This document shows positions 54,839-63,921 of a DNA stretch of 64,000 bases, one piece after another. The stretch lies in NCBI GenBank assembly GCA_963759545.1, contig CAVXAB010000004.1, positions 62,001-126,000 on the forward strand. Direction: 5' to 3'. The stretch comes from Trebonia sp963759545. GTDB lineage: Bacteria; Actinomycetota; Actinomycetes; Streptosporangiales; Streptosporangiaceae. The translations under genes and the position numbers were made by a program. Below the pieces are notes generated by a model. It was not told where the DNA came from and ran no database searches. It worked only from the letters and a program-made list of their open reading frames with translations. Each line of letters opens with the position of its first letter. The first letter of the stretch is position 1.

Positions 54839-56137
54839 TTAGCGGAAATTTCGCGTCAATCCAGACCATACGGCGTCGTAATCACCCTGACGGAAGCTCG
54901 CCTCCATCGCCTGCCTCGTCGGCAAGATCGTCCACCGGCTTTCGAACATGAAAGCGAGCGTTCCCTCGAGCTTCTGTGGCTTGAGTTCGGCGGTGGACGC
55001 CTTCGCGTAGGTGTCCGCGTCCGGGCCGTGGCTGGTGTACGTGTTGTGCAGCGAGCCGCCGCCCGGGACGAAGCCCTCCGCCTTCGCGTCGTACTCCCCC
55101 GTGACCAGGCCCATGTACTCGGACATGATGTTGCGGTGGAACCAGGGCGGGCGGAAGGTGTGCTCGCCGACCAGCCACCTTGGGGCGAATATCACGAAAT
55201 CGACGTTGGCGAGGCCCTGGGTGTCGGTGGGGCTGGTGAGGACCGTGAAGATCGACGGGTCCGGGTGGTCGAAGCTGATCGTGCCGATCACCATGTAGTT
55301 GGCCGTGTCGTACTTGTACGGCGCGTAGTTCCCGTGCCATGCCACCACGTCGAGCGGCGAGTGGTCGTAGTCCGCGGCCCACAGGTTGCCGCCGAACTTG
55401 TTCACCACCTGGACAGTGTGGTTGCGCTCCTCGAACGCCGCGTGCGGCGACAAGAAGTCGCGCTCGTTGGCCAGGCCGTTGGCGCCAATCGGTCCCCGCT
55501 CAGGCAGGGTGAAGTTCGCGCCGAAGTTCTCGCACACGTAGCCGCGGGCGAAGGAGTCGGTCAGCTCGACCTTGAAGCGGATGCCGCGCGGGACGACGGC
55601 GATCTCGCCGGGGCTGACGCGCATCGGGCCGAGCTCGGTGTGCAGGATGACCGTGCCTAGCTCGGGGACGAGAAGAAGCTCGCCGTCGGAGTCGACGAAG
55701 TAGCGGTCTCGCATGGAGCGATTGGCCGCGTACAGGTGAATGGCCATCCCGGCCCTGGTCTTGATGTCGCCGTTGCCCGCGACCGTGAACAGGCCGTCGA
55801 TGAAGTCCTGCGGCGTGTCTTCTCTTGGCAGCGGAACCGGGTCCCAGCGCAGCCGGTTTGGATTCGGTTCGAGTTCGTCGAACGGCGTGCCATTTAGGTT
55901 CTTGTTGTCGATCCGCGAGAACGCGGGGTGCTTCGCGCTCGGCAGGATGCGGTACACCCACGATCTGCGGTTCACGCCCCGCGGCTGGGTGAACGCGGCC
56001 CCGCTCAGCTGTTCGGCGTACAGGCCGAGCGGCGCCTGCTGCGGCGAGTTGCGCCCCGCGGGGAGCGCTCCGTCGACCGCTTCTGTGGCGAACTCGTTGC
56101 CGAAACCGCTGGAGTAACTGAACTCGTCATCGGCCAT
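54839..56137 (-). CDS. hmgA: Homogentisate 1,2-dioxygenase
   Basis: Non-haem iron dioxygenase opening homogentisate to maleylacetoacetate in tyrosine/phenylalanine catabolism. 432 residues starting FSYSSGFGNEFATEAVDGALP, with FTQPRGVNRRSWVYRILPS and the metal-site regions PPWFHRNIMSEYMG (His, Glu) and LHNTYTSHGPDADTY (His). It is followed by the alpha/beta hydrolase and preceded by a divergent HAD gene across a 195-bp gap. Confidence 0.96.
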   Translation of the reverse strand: MADDEFSYSSGFGNEFATEAVDGALPAGRNSPQQAPLGLYAEQLSGAAFTQPRGVNRRSWVYRILPSAKHPAFSRIDNKNLNGTPFDELEPNPNRLRWDPVPLPREDTPQDFIDGLFTVAGNGDIKTRAGMAIHLYAANRSMRDRYFVDSDGELLLVPELGTVILHTELGPMRVSPGEIAVVPRGIRFKVELTDSFARGYVCENFGANFTLPERGPIGANGLANERDFLSPHAAFEERNHTVQVVNKFGGNLWAADYDHSPLDVVAWHGNYAPYKYDTANYMVIGTISFDHPDPSIFTVLTSPTDTQGLANVDFVIFAPRWLVGEHTFRPPWFHRNIMSEYMGLVTGEYDAKAEGFVPGGGSLHNTYTSHGPDADTYAKASTAELKPQKLEGTLAFMFESRWTILPTRQAMEASFRQGDYDAVWSGLTRNFR

Positions 56138-56332
56138 GGGACTGCCTCCTCAGTGGTCGCCTATCCATCCACGATCATGCCCCCACGCATTGCCTCATGT
56201 CAGGCCGGGAGGGCGCCGGTGCGGATCGGGTGGCTTTCTACGGATTCAATGGGAATTCACCACTCAAAAACAGTTAACAACAGTTACTGTAGAGGCCAGC
56301 TCCTGCTACAGATGTTCGAGTAGGGAGGGTTG
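56138..56332. other. Divergent promoter region of hmgA and the HAD gene
   Basis: 195 bp between divergent genes, with a run AACAGTTAACAACAGTTACTGTAG near 56268-56291 (AACAGTT direct repeats and AACAGTTACTGT symmetry) that could be an operator. No regulator gene is adjacent. Confidence 0.4.
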
Positions 56333-57018
56333 ATGCCCGGAACACGATGGCTAACCTTCGACTGCTATGGCACGATCGCGGACTGGAACGCCTGCATGCT
56401 TAGCGCGTTGCAGCCGGTTGCGGGCGTGCACGCCGAGCCGCTGCTCGCCGCTTATCACCGGGCGGAGTCGATCCTGGAGGCCCGGCCTGCTTCCGGCCGT
56501 ACGGGGAGATCCTCACCGACGGGCTCGGCCTGGCCGCGCGACGGGTCGGCGTGCCACTCGCGGAAGGGAAGGCAGGGGCGTTTGTCGAAGCCTGGCCGTC
56601 GATGCCGATTTTCCCTGACGTGGCGGAGGCGCTCGGCACGCTCGCCTCTTTTGGCTGGCGACTCGCGATCCTCACCAATTGTGATGACGACTTGTTCGCG
56701 GAGACTTCGGCGCAGCTTCCGGTGTCATTTGAGGTTGTAGTGACGGCGGAGCAGGTGCGGTCCTACAAGCCGGACCTCGGTCACTTTCGCCGATTTGCGG
56801 AATTGACCGGGGCGACGCCAGCGAACTGGATTCACGTCGCCAACAGCTGGGTGCACGACATCCTGCCGGCCGCCCGGATGGGGCTGCGCTCGGTCTGGGT
56901 CGACCGCGACCACACGGGTCACCCGGCCAAGTTCGCCGAGCGCCGGGTCACCACGATGCGCCGCCTGCCGGAGACGGTGACTGACGTGAGCGCGCTGCCC
57001 GCCTGGCCCGTTTCCTGA
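56333..57018 (+). CDS. HAD-family hydrolase, haloacid dehalogenase-like (frameshifted)
   Basis: Haloacid dehalogenase-superfamily phosphatase/dehalogenase. Motif I is LTFDCYGTIADW, with the haloacid-dehalogenase-like YGT; motif II ILTNCDDDLF; motif III-like YKPDLGHFR; then HVANSWVHDILPAARMGLRSVWVDR. A slip near 56490 breaks it at ARPASGRTGR/RPYGEILTDGLGLAARRVGV. GGGAGG precedes the ATG at 56333. Substrate unknown. Confidence 0.78.
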
Positions 57019-57062
57019 CCGCGGGGACCGCGGGGACCGCGGGCGCGGACCGCGGGGACCGT
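57018..57062. repeat. Short tandem repeat after the HAD gene
   Basis: About four copies of the 9-10-nt unit ACCGCGGGG-like between the HAD stop and the DinB gene. Too short to assign a role; the GC-rich repeat could slow transcription. Confidence 0.6.
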
Positions 57063-57114
57063 AGGGGCTCGGCCTACGGATACCCGGGGTGTCCACGGGG
57101 ACGATAATTGACTC

Positions 57115-57639
57115 ATGGCTACTAGTGCGGAATTGCTTGTCGACGGGTTCGGGCGGATCCGGGAGAACGTGGCCGACGTGCTTGGCGGGCTGACCGCGGA
57201 GCAGCTCGCCTACCAGATCGACGCGGACGCCAACCCGGTGAGCTGGCTCGTCTGGCACCTCACCCGAGTGCAGGATGATCACGTCGCGGCCGCGTTCGGT
57301 GTGCCGCAGGTGTGGTCGTCCGAGGGCTGGGCCGGGCGGCTTGGGCTGCCGGCCGGGATGATGGACCACGGGTACGGGCACGACAGCGACCAGGTCGCCG
57401 CCGTCGCGGCCGCTACCGCGGCGTCCGGGCTGCTCGGCGAGTACCACGAGGCGACGTACGCGCAGACGGTAAAGCTCGTGTCCGAGATTCGCGACGCCGA
57501 CCTCGACCGGGTCGTCGACACGCGGTGGACCCCGCCGGTGACGCTCGGGGTGCGGCTCGTCTCCGTGCTCGACGACGACATGCAGCACGTGGGGCAGGCC
57601 GCCTACGTGCGCGGCATCGTGCTGCGCGCGGCGCGCTAA
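57115..57639 (+). CDS. DinB/DUF664-family protein
   Basis: 174 residues of the DinB-like four-helix metal-binding fold. Histidines in WLVWHLTRVQDDH, and MQHVGQAAYVRGIVLRAAR near the end, provide the usual His triad; MDHGYGHDSDQ lies between. Members include bacillithiol/mycothiol-dependent transferases, so a mycothiol-linked role is possible in an actinobacterium. Enclosed by hairpins on the 3' side. Confidence 0.75.
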   Translation: MATSAELLVDGFGRIRENVADVLGGLTAEQLAYQIDADANPVSWLVWHLTRVQDDHVAAAFGVPQVWSSEGWAGRLGLPAGMMDHGYGHDSDQVAAVAAATAASGLLGEYHEATYAQTVKLVSEIRDADLDRVVDTRWTPPVTLGVRLVSVLDDDMQHVGQAAYVRGIVLRAAR

Positions 57640-57658
57640 CTCTTTGTCCCGCTGTCCC

Positions 57659-57700
57659 CGTGTGTCGTTGGGCCGGCTATAGCCGGCCCAACGACACACG
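57659..57700. terminator. 42-nt perfect palindrome between convergent genes
   Basis: Two 21-nt arms (57659-57679 and 57680-57700) pair with no spacer around the centre GGCTATAGCC. It lies 20 bp after the DinB stop and 27 bp before the methyltransferase stop. Would cruciform as DNA or form a long hairpin as RNA. Confidence 0.85.
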
Positions 57701-57726
57701 CGGGCAGGGGCGGCGGGCCGGGCGGG

Positions 57727-58931
57727 CTATGCCGGGTCGGTGCAGATGAGGCCCCAGGGCTTGTCGCTGACCCTGGTGATGACGACGGTCGCGCGGGTTT
57801 TGCCTGCCAGCTTCAGGCGCCGCCTTATCTGGTCGACGTCGCCGGCCAGGCCGCGACGCCTGATATCGACCGCGCCCACGTCAAGCTCGCGGAGGCGCTG
57901 CGCGAACTGCTTCTCGTGCCACGGGGCCGAGTGCTTGACGCGGAGCGTGCGGGCGAACGGCGTTCTCACGTCGCTGTCCAGGGTGAGGAACGCGATCTGG
58001 GGGTCGATCTTGGCGATGTCGCCGCCAAGCGCGCGCGCCAGGTCCTCGACCAGGCCGGCCCTGGTGACGGCCGGGTTGGGGTCGAGCAGGAACTCCCCTG
58101 GCTCGCGCAGCGGTACGGGGTCACCGGGATGGGCGACCAGCGTGCAGGGCGCAGATGGCGTCAGCACCGTCGCTCGGCGCGGGCCGTGAGCGGCGTCCGG
58201 CGCGCTCGCCAGGGACGGTGACCATAGCACCGCCTCCTTGAGGTCGCGCGCCTCGGCGATGAACTCCGCCTCCCAGGCCGGCGGGATCAGCTCAACGGGA
58301 ATGCCGGGGGCGGCCTTGATGCAGACCGCCTCGACCTGGCCGGTCAGCGCCAGGCACCAGTCAAGCGGCGGCTCGGACGTGCCGGACCGGAAGCGGCGCG
58401 GGCCTGTGGCCGCGCCCGGGCCCGGACCGGCGGGCCGGGTCGATGAACACCGCGTCGACACCCGTCAGGCGCACGTCGCGGACGTCGGCCACGACGGCCG
58501 TCACGCGCTCCGCCCGGCCGTAGACCGCGGCGTTGTGCAGGGCAAGGCGAGCATGGGTCTCATCCCGGTCGACGGCGAGCACGTCACTCGCCGCCGCCAG
58601 GGCGATCAGGTCGCCGCCGATGCCGCAGCACAGGTCCGCGACGCGGCTCGCGCGGCTCGCGAGGCGGGCCTGCCCGGTAGCCGGCGATCGCCTCCGACGA
58701 GGACTGCTCGTAGCCGGCCCTGGTGAACAGCATCTGCGCCGCGCGGCTGAACTTGGCCTCGGCGGCCAGCCGCAGTTCCCGCTGGGCCATCGCCGTGGCG
58801 ACCAAGTCGGCCGGGTACTCGCGGCGCAGGCGTTCCGCGACCGCCAGCGACCCGCCGTCCCGCTCGGCGGCGAGCCTGGCCAGCAACTCCTGCCCGCGCG
58901 GCGTCAGCAAGATGGCCGGGTCCTCGTTCAT
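57727..58931 (-). CDS. THUMP-like class I SAM-dependent methyltransferase (two frameshifts)
   Basis: Reads MNEDPAILLTPRGQELLARLAAERDGGSLAVAERLRREYPADLVATAMAQRELRLAAEAKF from the ATG at 58931, slips near 58670 to ADLCCGIGGDLIALAAASDVLAVDRDETHARLALHNAAVYG (SAM motif I), DVDAVFIDPARR (motif IV-like), then after a slip near 58420 a C-terminal half to 57727. The order fits the actinobacterial THUMP-domain class I methyltransferase group. Breaks are likely indels. Confidence 0.75.
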
Positions 58932-59142
58932 CGTCACGAGGCTAGCCCAGGTGGTACTTGAGGGCGTCCGCAATGATCATATGCGCAAGTAGATGTCCAT
59001 TTAACGCTTTCATTGCTGTAGTCCAGCACCGCCCTCGAATGTCTGAGTCAAGTGACAGACTGTAGTTATGACTACAACAATACGCCAACCTTCCGATCTC
59101 ACGGCATCGGGCATGTATACGTCAATGACGTATACTTCTTCA
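58932..59142. other. Intergenic region upstream of mazEF system 2
   Basis: Contains TGTAGT-N4-ACTACA near 59061-59076, the mazEF dyad at 59115-59135 and AT-rich sequence at 58975-59000. The in-frame ATG at 59068 would lengthen the antitoxin by 25 residues unlike the family. Confidence 0.45.
59115..59135. promoter_or_regulatory. Autoregulatory operator of mazEF system 2
   Basis: GTATACGTC (59115-59123) and GACGTATAC (59127-59135) form a perfect 9-bp dyad with a 3-nt spacer, 8 bp before the antitoxin ATG. Its sequence differs from the system 1 dyad, but its position is equivalent. Confidence 0.65.
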
Positions 59143-59409
59143 ATGGCTATGACCACGATCCGCGTTGATGCCGAGGTCAGGGACCGGCTCGCCGCCCGGG
59201 CGCAAGCACACGGCCGAAGCCTCGGCGGGGAACTCAGCGCCATGCTCGACGAGCTGATGTGGCAGGGCATCGAGGACGGCTACCGGCGACTCGCGGCCGA
59301 CGAGGCAGAGTTCGCGTCGTACCGCAGCGAGACGGCCGAGTGGATTGGAGCAGACCTTGGCGGGCTAGCGAGCACCGCCGCCGAGGAGTACCCGGAGTAC
59401 AACCCATGA
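59143..59409 (+). CDS. Type II antitoxin, MazE-like (system 2)
   Basis: 88 residues from the ATG at 59143 (MAMTTIRVDAEVRDRLAARAQ; the ATG at 59149 is possible). Ribbon-helix-helix-type N-terminus, helical middle, and the C-terminal tail AAEEYPEYNP, like AEWPEYND of system 1. The last four bases overlap the toxin ATG (ATGA). Confidence 0.82.
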   Translation: MAMTTIRVDAEVRDRLAARAQAHGRSLGGELSAMLDELMWQGIEDGYRRLAADEAEFASYRSETAEWIGADLGGLASTAAEEYPEYNP

Positions 59410-59735
59410 CGAGTGGCGACGTGCTGCTTTGCGACCTCAACCCGGTCGCAGGCCGTGAGCAGGGCGGCGTGCGCCCGGTTGTCGTGGTCTCCCACCCGCG
59501 CTACGCCGCAGTGCCCGGCCTGTTCATCGCGGTGCCACTGACCACCCGCCATCGTGGCCTGGAGCATCACGTCGAGATCCCGGCCGACGACCATACGGGA
59601 CTGAAGCAAGTCTCGTACGCCATGACCGAGCAGGTCCGCACGATGTCCCACGAGCGAGCCGGACGGCAGCTAGGCCGGATAAGCGACGATGCATTGACCA
59701 TAATCAGCCGCTACTTGCACTTGTTCATCGTCTAA
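59406..59735 (+). CDS. mazF: Type II toxin, MazF/PemK-family endoribonuclease (system 2)
   Basis: 109 residues. GDVLLCDLNPVAGREQGGVRPVVVVSHPRYAAVPGLFIAVPLTTRHRGLEHHVEI contains the MazF signature, and EQVRTMSHERAGRQLGRISDDALTIISRYLHLFIV the C-terminal helix. Paralogous to the system 1 toxin. A stop at 59735 almost touches the convergent MarR-like gene. Confidence 0.9.
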   Translation: MTSGDVLLCDLNPVAGREQGGVRPVVVVSHPRYAAVPGLFIAVPLTTRHRGLEHHVEIPADDHTGLKQVSYAMTEQVRTMSHERAGRQLGRISDDALTIISRYLHLFIV

Positions 59736-59739
59736 TGAG

Positions 59740-60195
59740 CTAGCGACTGGCGGGTCCCATGTCGGCGAGCACGCTGTTGGCGCGCGCCCTGACGGTTGCC
59801 AGGACACGGCCGGCTGCCGCCAGGTCCTCGGCGGGAAGGTCGAAGACGTAATCGGTGATCTCTTCGACGCGGGCCCGGACCCGGCTGAAGCTGGCCTGGC
59901 CAAGGTCGGTCAGGGTCACCTGGTCGCCCGCGGTGACCAGCGCCGCGGCACTCTCTAGTTCGGTGATGGCCGCCGACACGTCGGCCGCGTCAACCTTCCT
60001 CGCCTTCGTGATCCCGTTGATGAGCTGGTCCCGGCCGATGCCGGGACTGCTCGCACCGCCAGCCGTGGCGAGCGAGAGTACGACCCACTGGATGAAGGTC
60101 AGTTCGGCTTCGGCAAGCAACGGGGCAAGCAGCGCGCCGAGTGCGCTCTCGGTCTCGCCGATGAGACGGGTGCTGAGCTGGGGATAGTCGGTCAT
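59740..60195 (-). CDS. MarR-like winged-helix regulator
   Basis: 151 residues. DQLINGITKARKVDAADVSAAITELESAAALV resembles the HTH of MarR proteins, with LTDLGQASFSRV the wing region. The ATG at 60195 is divergent from another MarR gene (60296) across a 100-bp region with two shared palindromes. Possibly both repressors or an antagonistic pair. Confidence 0.7.
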   Translation of the reverse strand: MTDYPQLSTRLIGETESALGALLAPLLAEAELTFIQWVVLSLATAGGASSPGIGRDQLINGITKARKVDAADVSAAITELESAAALVTAGDQVTLTDLGQASFSRVRARVEEITDYVFDLPAEDLAAAGRVLATVRARANSVLADMGPASR

Positions 60196-60216
60196 GGCGC
60201 CTCCTCTTCATAATTT

Positions 60217-60272
60217 CGTTGGCGTAGCCAACGTTTACTCGGCCAACATTATCATTGGTTGGCTCGGCCAAC
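60217..60272. promoter_or_regulatory. Two MarR-type operators in the divergent intergenic region
   Basis: GTTGGC-GTA-GCCAAC (60218-60232, extended to 7-bp arms by flanking C and G) and GTTGGC-TCG-GCCAAC (60258-60272). The two 6-bp-arm dyads are 40 bp apart; a further GGCCAAC half-site lies between. Confidence 0.75.
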
Positions 60273-60295
60273 AAGTTTTGGATTACGCTTGGCCC

Positions 60296-60751
60296 ATGAC
60301 TTCGGACGAGCACGCGACGCCGGCGTTGCTGATGGCCAAGCCGACCTGGCTGATCACCCAGCTGTCGGCGCAGGCGCACCGGCTCCTCGGGTCGCACCTG
60401 GCAACTGTCGGCGCCAGGGGGTACCACTTCCGCCTGCTGGCCGCGCTGGCGGAGTCCGGGCCCGCGTCGCAGGCCAGCCTGGGGCGACGGACCGAGATGG
60501 ACCGGAGCGATGTCACGGCGGCGGTCGGGGAGCTAGCCGCCGACGGCCTTGTCGAGCGGACGGCTGACGCCGACGACCGCCGGCGCAACGTCGTCACGAT
60601 CACTGACGCGGGGCGGGCACGGCTGCGGCGGCTCGACGAGGTACTGAACGACGTCCAGGACGAACTGCTCGCGCCGCTGTCTGCTGACGAGCGGGCGACG
60701 CTGGTCGGCCTGCTTGAGCGGCTGACAAGAAGCCAGGCAAGCGAGACGTGA
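60296..60751 (+). CDS. MarR-family regulator
   Basis: 151 residues. HTH SQASLGRRTEMDRSDVTAAVGELAADGLVERTADADDRRRNVVTITDAGRARL is a textbook MarR winged helix. The ATG at 60296 follows the operators directly. Ligand unknown. It is convergent with the HxlR gene. Confidence 0.88.
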   Translation: MTSDEHATPALLMAKPTWLITQLSAQAHRLLGSHLATVGARGYHFRLLAALAESGPASQASLGRRTEMDRSDVTAAVGELAADGLVERTADADDRRRNVVTITDAGRARLRRLDEVLNDVQDELLAPLSADERATLVGLLERLTRSQASET

Positions 60752-60760
60752 AGGAGTACG

Positions 60761-61141
60761 TCAGCTGTTGTGTTCGCGGTCGTAGACGGCCTGGGCGGCG
60801 GCAACCGCGTCACCGTATCGCTTTGCCCAGTCGGTGAGTTCTAGCAGCGACTTGTGAAGCTCCCTGGCCATCTCGGTGAGGGTGTACTCAACCTTGGGCG
60901 GGACGACCGGATGGACAGTGCGTACGAGCAGGCCGTCCCGCTCCAGCCTGCGCAGCGTGAGCGTGAGCATGCGCCTGCTGATCCCGCTGATCGAACGTTC
61001 CAGCTCCGTGAACCGGACCGGACCCTGCGCGGCGGCTACCAGGATGCCGATGCTCCACTTCCCGGAGACGTGATCGAGGACCTCAGAGACCGGGCACGCC
61101 TCGCTGGCCAGGGCTGACACATCGATGTGACTCTGGGACAC
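60761..61141 (-). CDS. HxlR-family regulator
   Basis: 126 residues. Starts SEACPVSEVLDHVSGKWSIGILVAAAQGPVRFTELERSISGISRRMLTLTLRRLERDGLLVRTVHPVVPPKVEYTLTEMARELHKSL in pieces, the HxlR signature with an N-terminal Cys that in some members senses aldehydes or diamide-like stress. Divergent from the SnoaL gene; likely its regulator. Confidence 0.88.
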   Translation of the reverse strand: MSQSHIDVSALASEACPVSEVLDHVSGKWSIGILVAAAQGPVRFTELERSISGISRRMLTLTLRRLERDGLLVRTVHPVVPPKVEYTLTEMARELHKSLLELTDWAKRYGDAVAAAQAVYDREHNS

Positions 61142-61224
61142 GAAAGTGCCTTCTTCCGCCGGGCTCGACAGTCACCAATCATGTACTCCGTATCAAATCG
61201 TGCACCGAACTGGAGGGCGGCTCA

Positions 61225-61659
61225 ATGCTTCAGGAGCTCGCAGACCGCGCCGCGATCGTGGACGCCGTCATCTCGTACGCGACAGCCCTGGACACCAGGG
61301 ACTGGGAAAGGCTGGGCTCGCTGTTCACCGACGATGCCTGCTGGGAGTACAGCGGCTCAGGAGAACGGATCTCCGGGCCGGCGGCGATCGTGGCCAGGAT
61401 CAGCACCAGCCTGGAGCGATTCGACGCCACCCATCACCTGAACGGCAACCATGTCGCCGCAGTGCACGGTGACGAGGCCGAGCACACGTGCTACTACCAA
61501 GCCCAGCATGTCCGCCTTGGCCTGCCCGGTGGCGAGAAGTTCCTCGGCGGGGGCCGGTACGACGACCGGCTGCGCCGCACACCGGACGGCTGGCGGTTCA
61601 CGCACCGCAGGATCACCAGCGTCTGGAGCGAGGGAAATCCCGCCGTGATCACGTCCTGA
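61225..61659 (+). CDS. SnoaL-like (NTF2 fold) protein
   Basis: 144 residues. AIVDAVISYATALDTRDWERLGSLFTDDACWEYSGSGERISGPAAIVARISTSLERFDATHHLNGNHV fits the SnoaL-like domain 4 group. Members are cyclases, isomerases or small-molecule binders. Upstream, 84 bp separate it from the divergent HxlR gene, a common regulator-target pair. Confidence 0.78.
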   Translation: MLQELADRAAIVDAVISYATALDTRDWERLGSLFTDDACWEYSGSGERISGPAAIVARISTSLERFDATHHLNGNHVAAVHGDEAEHTCYYQAQHVRLGLPGGEKFLGGGRYDDRLRRTPDGWRFTHRRITSVWSEGNPAVITS

Positions 61660-61678
61660 CCACATGCCCGAGAACAAG

Positions 61679-62737
61679 TCACCGGGCGGTGCGTTCCTGG
61701 CGCGCTCCCGACGGGTTCCCGGCGCGGTGGATGAGGAGCATCGCGACGGAGGCGACGACGATGACGCCGCCGAGCAGCGTGGCAAGCGTGGGCCGCTCGC
61801 CGAGGAACAGCGCGCCAAGCGAGACGGCCACCACCGGGTTGACGTAGGCGTAGGTGGACACCACCGAGGTCGGCAGCCGCCGCAGCGCGATCACGTAGCA
61901 GGTCAGGGCGAGCAGTGACCCCGGGCCGATCAGGTAGAGCAGCCCGAGCAGCGACTGCGCGCTGACGTGGGCGGGATCGATCCGGGTCAGCTCGCCGGTT
62001 GCCGCCGCTATCACGGTGAGCACGATCCCTCCGGTCAGCATCTCCATCGCGCTGCCAACCAGCGGGCTGGCCGGCGCCGGCATCCGGCCGGCCAGCACGG
62101 AGCCGATGCCCCAGCTGACGCTGGCGCCGAGGACGACGAGGACCGGAAGCACCGCGCCGTTCCCTGAAGGCCGGGCGAGGACCGCGATCCCGGCCAGCCC
62201 GATGACGAGGGCAAGCCAGCCGCGCAGGGGTATCCGCTGCCCGTTGATGACCCGGTCGGCCAGCGCCATCCACAGCGGCACGCTGGCGACAAGCAGCGCG
62301 GCCAGCCCCGAGGGCAGGGTCTGCTCGGCATATGACACCCCGCCGTTGCCGAAGGCGAGCAGCATCGTGCCCACCACCGCCATCCCGCCCCACTGGGCGA
62401 GCCTGGACGAGGGGGCGCGCCCGGCCGGGCCTGGCCGCTGCCTGGGCCGCCGCCTGGGCCGCCGCCCGTCGCCGGCGGCCGGCGAGCCACATGACCAGGT
62501 AGAGCACCGCGCCCGCCGTCAGGTACCGCGCCGCGGCCATCGCGAACGGCGGGATGGACCGGTCTGCCACCCGGATGGCCAGGTAGGTCGAGCCCCAGAC
62601 CAGCCAGACCACCAGCAGCGCCGCCCAGGCGGAGAAGTTGCCGCGCGAGCCGGGCAGCCGGGCACGGCGATTCGCCCGGCGCCTGCTCGGGCTGGACTAC
62701 GTGACTCGGCGGTCGCGTCCGAGGTCAGCTGTGCCAT
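61679..62737 (-). CDS. EamA/DMT-family transporter (two frameshifts)
   Basis: 10-span drug/metabolite exporter-type protein. From the ATG at 62737 (MAQLTSDATAESRSP) slips near 62655 to FSAWAALLVVWLVWGSTYLAIRVADRSIPPFAMAAARYLTAGAVLYLVMWLAG, then near 62400 to VVGTMLLAFGNGGVSYAEQTLPSGLAALLVASVPLWMALADR and the second EamA unit to 61679. WGSTY is the family's helix-1 motif. Substrate unknown; next to a GlxA-type regulator that may control it. Confidence 0.8.
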
Positions 62738-62821
62738 GTCTCAAGCCTCTGCCATCAGGGTCCGCCGGCACCAGTGGCAGGAATGACAATCACCGGTACT
62801 TTCCTGCCGTACAGTGAGAGC

Positions 62822-63778
62822 ATGCTGTCCTCTGTCGCGGTCCTCGCCTACGAGGGCGTGTCAACGTTCGGCCTGGGGGTCACGGCGGAAGTGTTCGGGT
62901 GTGACCGCAAGGGCGAAGGAATCCCTCGTTATGACTACTTCGTAACGGCGGCACAGCCGGGGCTGATCCGCACCGACGTCGGCCTGCCGATCCTGGTCGA
63001 GTACGGCGTGGACCGGCTGAGCTCCGCCGACCTGGCCATCGCCGTCTGCTGGGACGACATAGACACACGACCGCCCGAGTCGGTGCTGGCCGCGCTGCGG
63101 ACGGTGGTGGACCGCGGCGGCCGGGTGCTCAGCCAGTGCACCGGGGCCTTCGTGCTCGCCGCGGCGGGGCTGCTCGACGGCCGTCGTGCGACCACGCACT
63201 GGAAGTACGCGGCCGAGCTGGCCAGGCGCTACCCGCAGGTCGACGTGGACCCGGGGGTGCTCTACGTCGACGAGGGCCAGGTGATAACGAGCGCGGGGAC
63301 GGCCGCCGGGATCGACGCCTGCCTGCATGTCATCCGGCTGGAGCACGGCGCCGCGGTCGCCAACGAGATAGCCCGCCACATGGTGGTCGCCCCGCACCGC
63401 GACGGCGGGCAGGCGCAGTTCGTCCCGATGCTGGTGGACAACGCGGCGGACGGCCCTGACCTGGCCATGCTGCGCGACTGGGCGCTCGGTCACCTGCGCG
63501 AGCCGCTCACCGTCGCCGACCTCGCCGGCCAGGTGCACATGTCGCCGCGCACGTTCGCGCGCTGGTTCGCCGCGCGCACCGGGACCACCCCCCATCAGTG
63601 GCTCACCAGCCAGCGGCTGATGATGGCGCAGGAACTGCTTGAGCGGACCGACCACGGGATCGAGCAGGTGGCCGCCGACTGCGGGCTCGCGCCGCTAATG
63701 CTGCGCCGTCACTTCACCCGCCGCTGGGGCGTCACGCCGCAGGCCTACCGGCACCGGTTCAGCCAGCTGGCGGGCTAG
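62822..63778 (+). CDS. GlxA/FtrA-family transcriptional regulator (DJ-1/PfpI + AraC HTH)
   Basis: 318 residues from the ATG at 62822. The N-terminal DJ-1/PfpI-like domain (SSVAVLAYEGVSTFGLGVTAEVFG; GGRVLSQCTGAFVLAAAGLLDGRRATTHW) carries a Cys at the nucleophile-like turn, as in GlxA regulators, where it binds ligands rather than acting as an enzyme. The C-terminus is an AraC HTH pair (DLAGQVHMSPRTFARWFAARTGTTPHQWL; DHGIEQVAADCGLAPLMLRRHF). Divergent from the EamA transporter. Confidence 0.88.
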   Translation: MLSSVAVLAYEGVSTFGLGVTAEVFGCDRKGEGIPRYDYFVTAAQPGLIRTDVGLPILVEYGVDRLSSADLAIAVCWDDIDTRPPESVLAALRTVVDRGGRVLSQCTGAFVLAAAGLLDGRRATTHWKYAAELARRYPQVDVDPGVLYVDEGQVITSAGTAAGIDACLHVIRLEHGAAVANEIARHMVVAPHRDGGQAQFVPMLVDNAADGPDLAMLRDWALGHLREPLTVADLAGQVHMSPRTFARWFAARTGTTPHQWLTSQRLMMAQELLERTDHGIEQVAADCGLAPLMLRRHFTRRWGVTPQAYRHRFSQLAG

Positions 63779-63921
63779 CGTCGCCCCGGTAGGTGCGGGT
63801 TCGCGTCGGTAACTGCTTTGGATCATCCCGAACGAGTTCGTGCTCTACCCTTCCGCGCCACCCTGAAGCCGCCAGCGCCTGGCAGCAGGCCGGGGGTGGT
63901 GTACCCCTGACCTCGGCATGG

